From the NCBI GenBank assembly GCA_905194705.1, contig CAJJTI010000094.1, forward strand, positions 1-7,354: a DNA stretch of 7,354 bases, in the 5' to 3' direction. The position numbers and the translations under genes are program-made. Position 1 is the first letter of the stretch; each line of letters starts with the position of its first letter. Positions 6,881-7,354 of the stretch are shown piece by piece. Source of the stretch: an uncultured Solobacterium sp. (GTDB lineage: Bacteria; Bacillota_I; Bacilli_A; Erysipelotrichales; Erysipelotrichaceae). The notes beneath the pieces were generated by a model. The model did not search any database. It saw only the letters and a list, made by a program, of their open reading frames with translations, and was not told the DNA's origin.

Positions 6881-7176
6881 TGAAAACATATATTTATATT
6901 TTTGTTATGGCTGTAACTACATATATTATTCGTGTACTACCATTAACTTTAATTCGTAAACCAATTAAAAATAAATTTATACAATCCTTTTTGTATTATG
7001 TACCATATGTAACTTTATCTGTAATGACTTTTCCTGCAATTATGAATACTACAGGTTCAATTGTAATAGGGTTACTGGCGCTATTAGCAGGAATCGTTTC
7101 GTCATGGATTGGTTTAGGGCTATTTCCAGTATCGATTATTTGCTGTTTAACAGTTTTTATTGCAGAAATTATATAA
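6880..7176 (+). CDS. azlD: AzlD-family small subunit of the branched-chain amino acid exporter
   Basis: This small membrane protein of 98 residues is nearly all hydrophobic and is the standard size for AzlD. The N-terminal TTYIIRVLPL motif around residues 13-22 is typical of the family. It is followed by a short basic loop (RKPIKNK, 26-32) and three further hydrophobic segments at about 38-58, 61-80 and 82-98. Its start overlaps the azlC stop by one base (TAATG), so translation is probably coupled and the two subunits made together. It is needed with AzlC for export in characterised systems. The pairing and order make the assignment firm despite the short length. Confidence 0.92.
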   Translation: MKTYIYIFVMAVTTYIIRVLPLTLIRKPIKNKFIQSFLYYVPYVTLSVMTFPAIMNTTGSIVIGLLALLAGIVSSWIGLGLFPVSIICCLTVFIAEII

Positions 7177-7197
7177 TTATTTAACGAAAACTAAGTT

Positions 7198-7245
7198 TGC
7201 TAAGTATGTATAAAGAAAATGCATACTTTTTCTTTAGCATTTTTT
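7198..7245 (+). terminator. Probable intrinsic terminator after azlCD
   Basis: TGCTAAGTATG at 7198-7208 can pair with CATAC (7222-7226) and then TTAGCA (7234-7239), with a 7-nt bulge on the right arm. The second arm is followed by a run of six T at 7240-7245. A competing hairpin, AAAATGC (7216-7222) with GCATTTT (7237-7243), overlaps it. Either fold would end azlCD transcription, but the bulge and AT-rich stems make it weaker than the terminator at 6055. Confidence 0.6.
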
Positions 7246-7280
7246 GGGGAACTAGTGCCTTTTTATCTAATAACAAATAT

Positions 7281-7288
7281 AAGGAGGT
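7281..7288 (+). promoter_or_regulatory. Strong ribosome binding site of the right-edge gene
   Basis: AAGGAGGT matches the anti-Shine-Dalgarno sequence over 8 bases and lies 10 nt before the ATG at 7299. It supports the start of a gene too short within the window to be judged by length. Confidence 0.8.
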
Positions 7289-7298
7289 AATTAAACCC

Positions 7299-7354
7299 AT
7301 GAAACAATTTAAAAACTTAACAATTCAAGATGACTTTATGTTTGCTAAAGTAAT
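7299..7354 (+). CDS. Rpn-family PD-(D/E)XK nuclease/putative transposase (3' partial)
   Basis: Only the first 18 codons are in the window, reading MKQFKNLTIQDDFMFAKV before the right edge. The LTIQDDFMFxKV segment is the characteristic N-terminus of the Rpn recombination-promoting nuclease/putative transposase family, widespread and often multicopy in gut Bacillota. In that family it precedes a PD-(D/E)XK nuclease core, which is not visible here. A perfect ribosome binding site supports the start. It follows the azlCD terminator and is probably a separate transcript. The family call rests on a short motif recalled from family knowledge, so it is moderately secure. Whether the gene is intact cannot be seen. 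Confidence 0.75.
   Translation, partial: MKQFKNLTIQDDFMFAKV

Overview
This is a low-GC, AT-rich window. Its gene types (DUF3427 helicase, secreted FMN/FAD lipoprotein reductase, AzlCD exporter, Rpn-family nuclease) and strong AGGAGG-type ribosome binding sites point to an anaerobic gut Bacillota, perhaps Erysipelotrichia or a relative. That placement is an inference; no rRNA or other marker gene is present.

Region 1 (left edge to 2713, + strand): the 3' part of a large DEAH-box helicase with a C-terminal DUF3427 region, cut by the window edge. A MutT-type Nudix hydrolase follows after a 3-nt gap, so the two are almost certainly co-transcribed. Full-length members of this helicase family usually carry an N-terminal phospholipase-D-like nuclease domain, which would lie left of the window. 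The pair looks like a DNA-repair or genome-defence module and is the best candidate here for a poorly described system.

Region 2 (2714-2799): a short AT-rich gap between convergent genes. It holds three copies of a ~19-nt motif at an exact 33-nt period, which resemble the multiple terminal repeats of an IS21-type element. No transposase is present.

Region 3 (2800-6106): a MerR-family regulator (- strand) divergent from an 802-residue lipoprotein with two covalent-FMN domains and a FAD_binding_2 reductase domain. Between them is a promoter with a 19-nt spacer, the hallmark of MerR-activated promoters, so the regulator probably controls the reductase. By eye the reductase lacks the catalytic arginines of classical fumarate/urocanate reductases, so its electron acceptor is unknown. 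A strong intrinsic terminator closes this unit.

Region 4 (6107-7245): an azlC-azlD pair overlapping by one base, which encodes a two-component branched-chain amino acid exporter, followed by a terminator-like hairpin region.

Region 5 (7281 to right edge): a strong ribosome binding site and the first 18 codons of an Rpn-family (PD-(D/E)XK) nuclease/putative transposase, cut by the window edge. No tRNA, rRNA, riboswitch or CRISPR array was recognised, and no gene-free stretch exceeds 300 nt.
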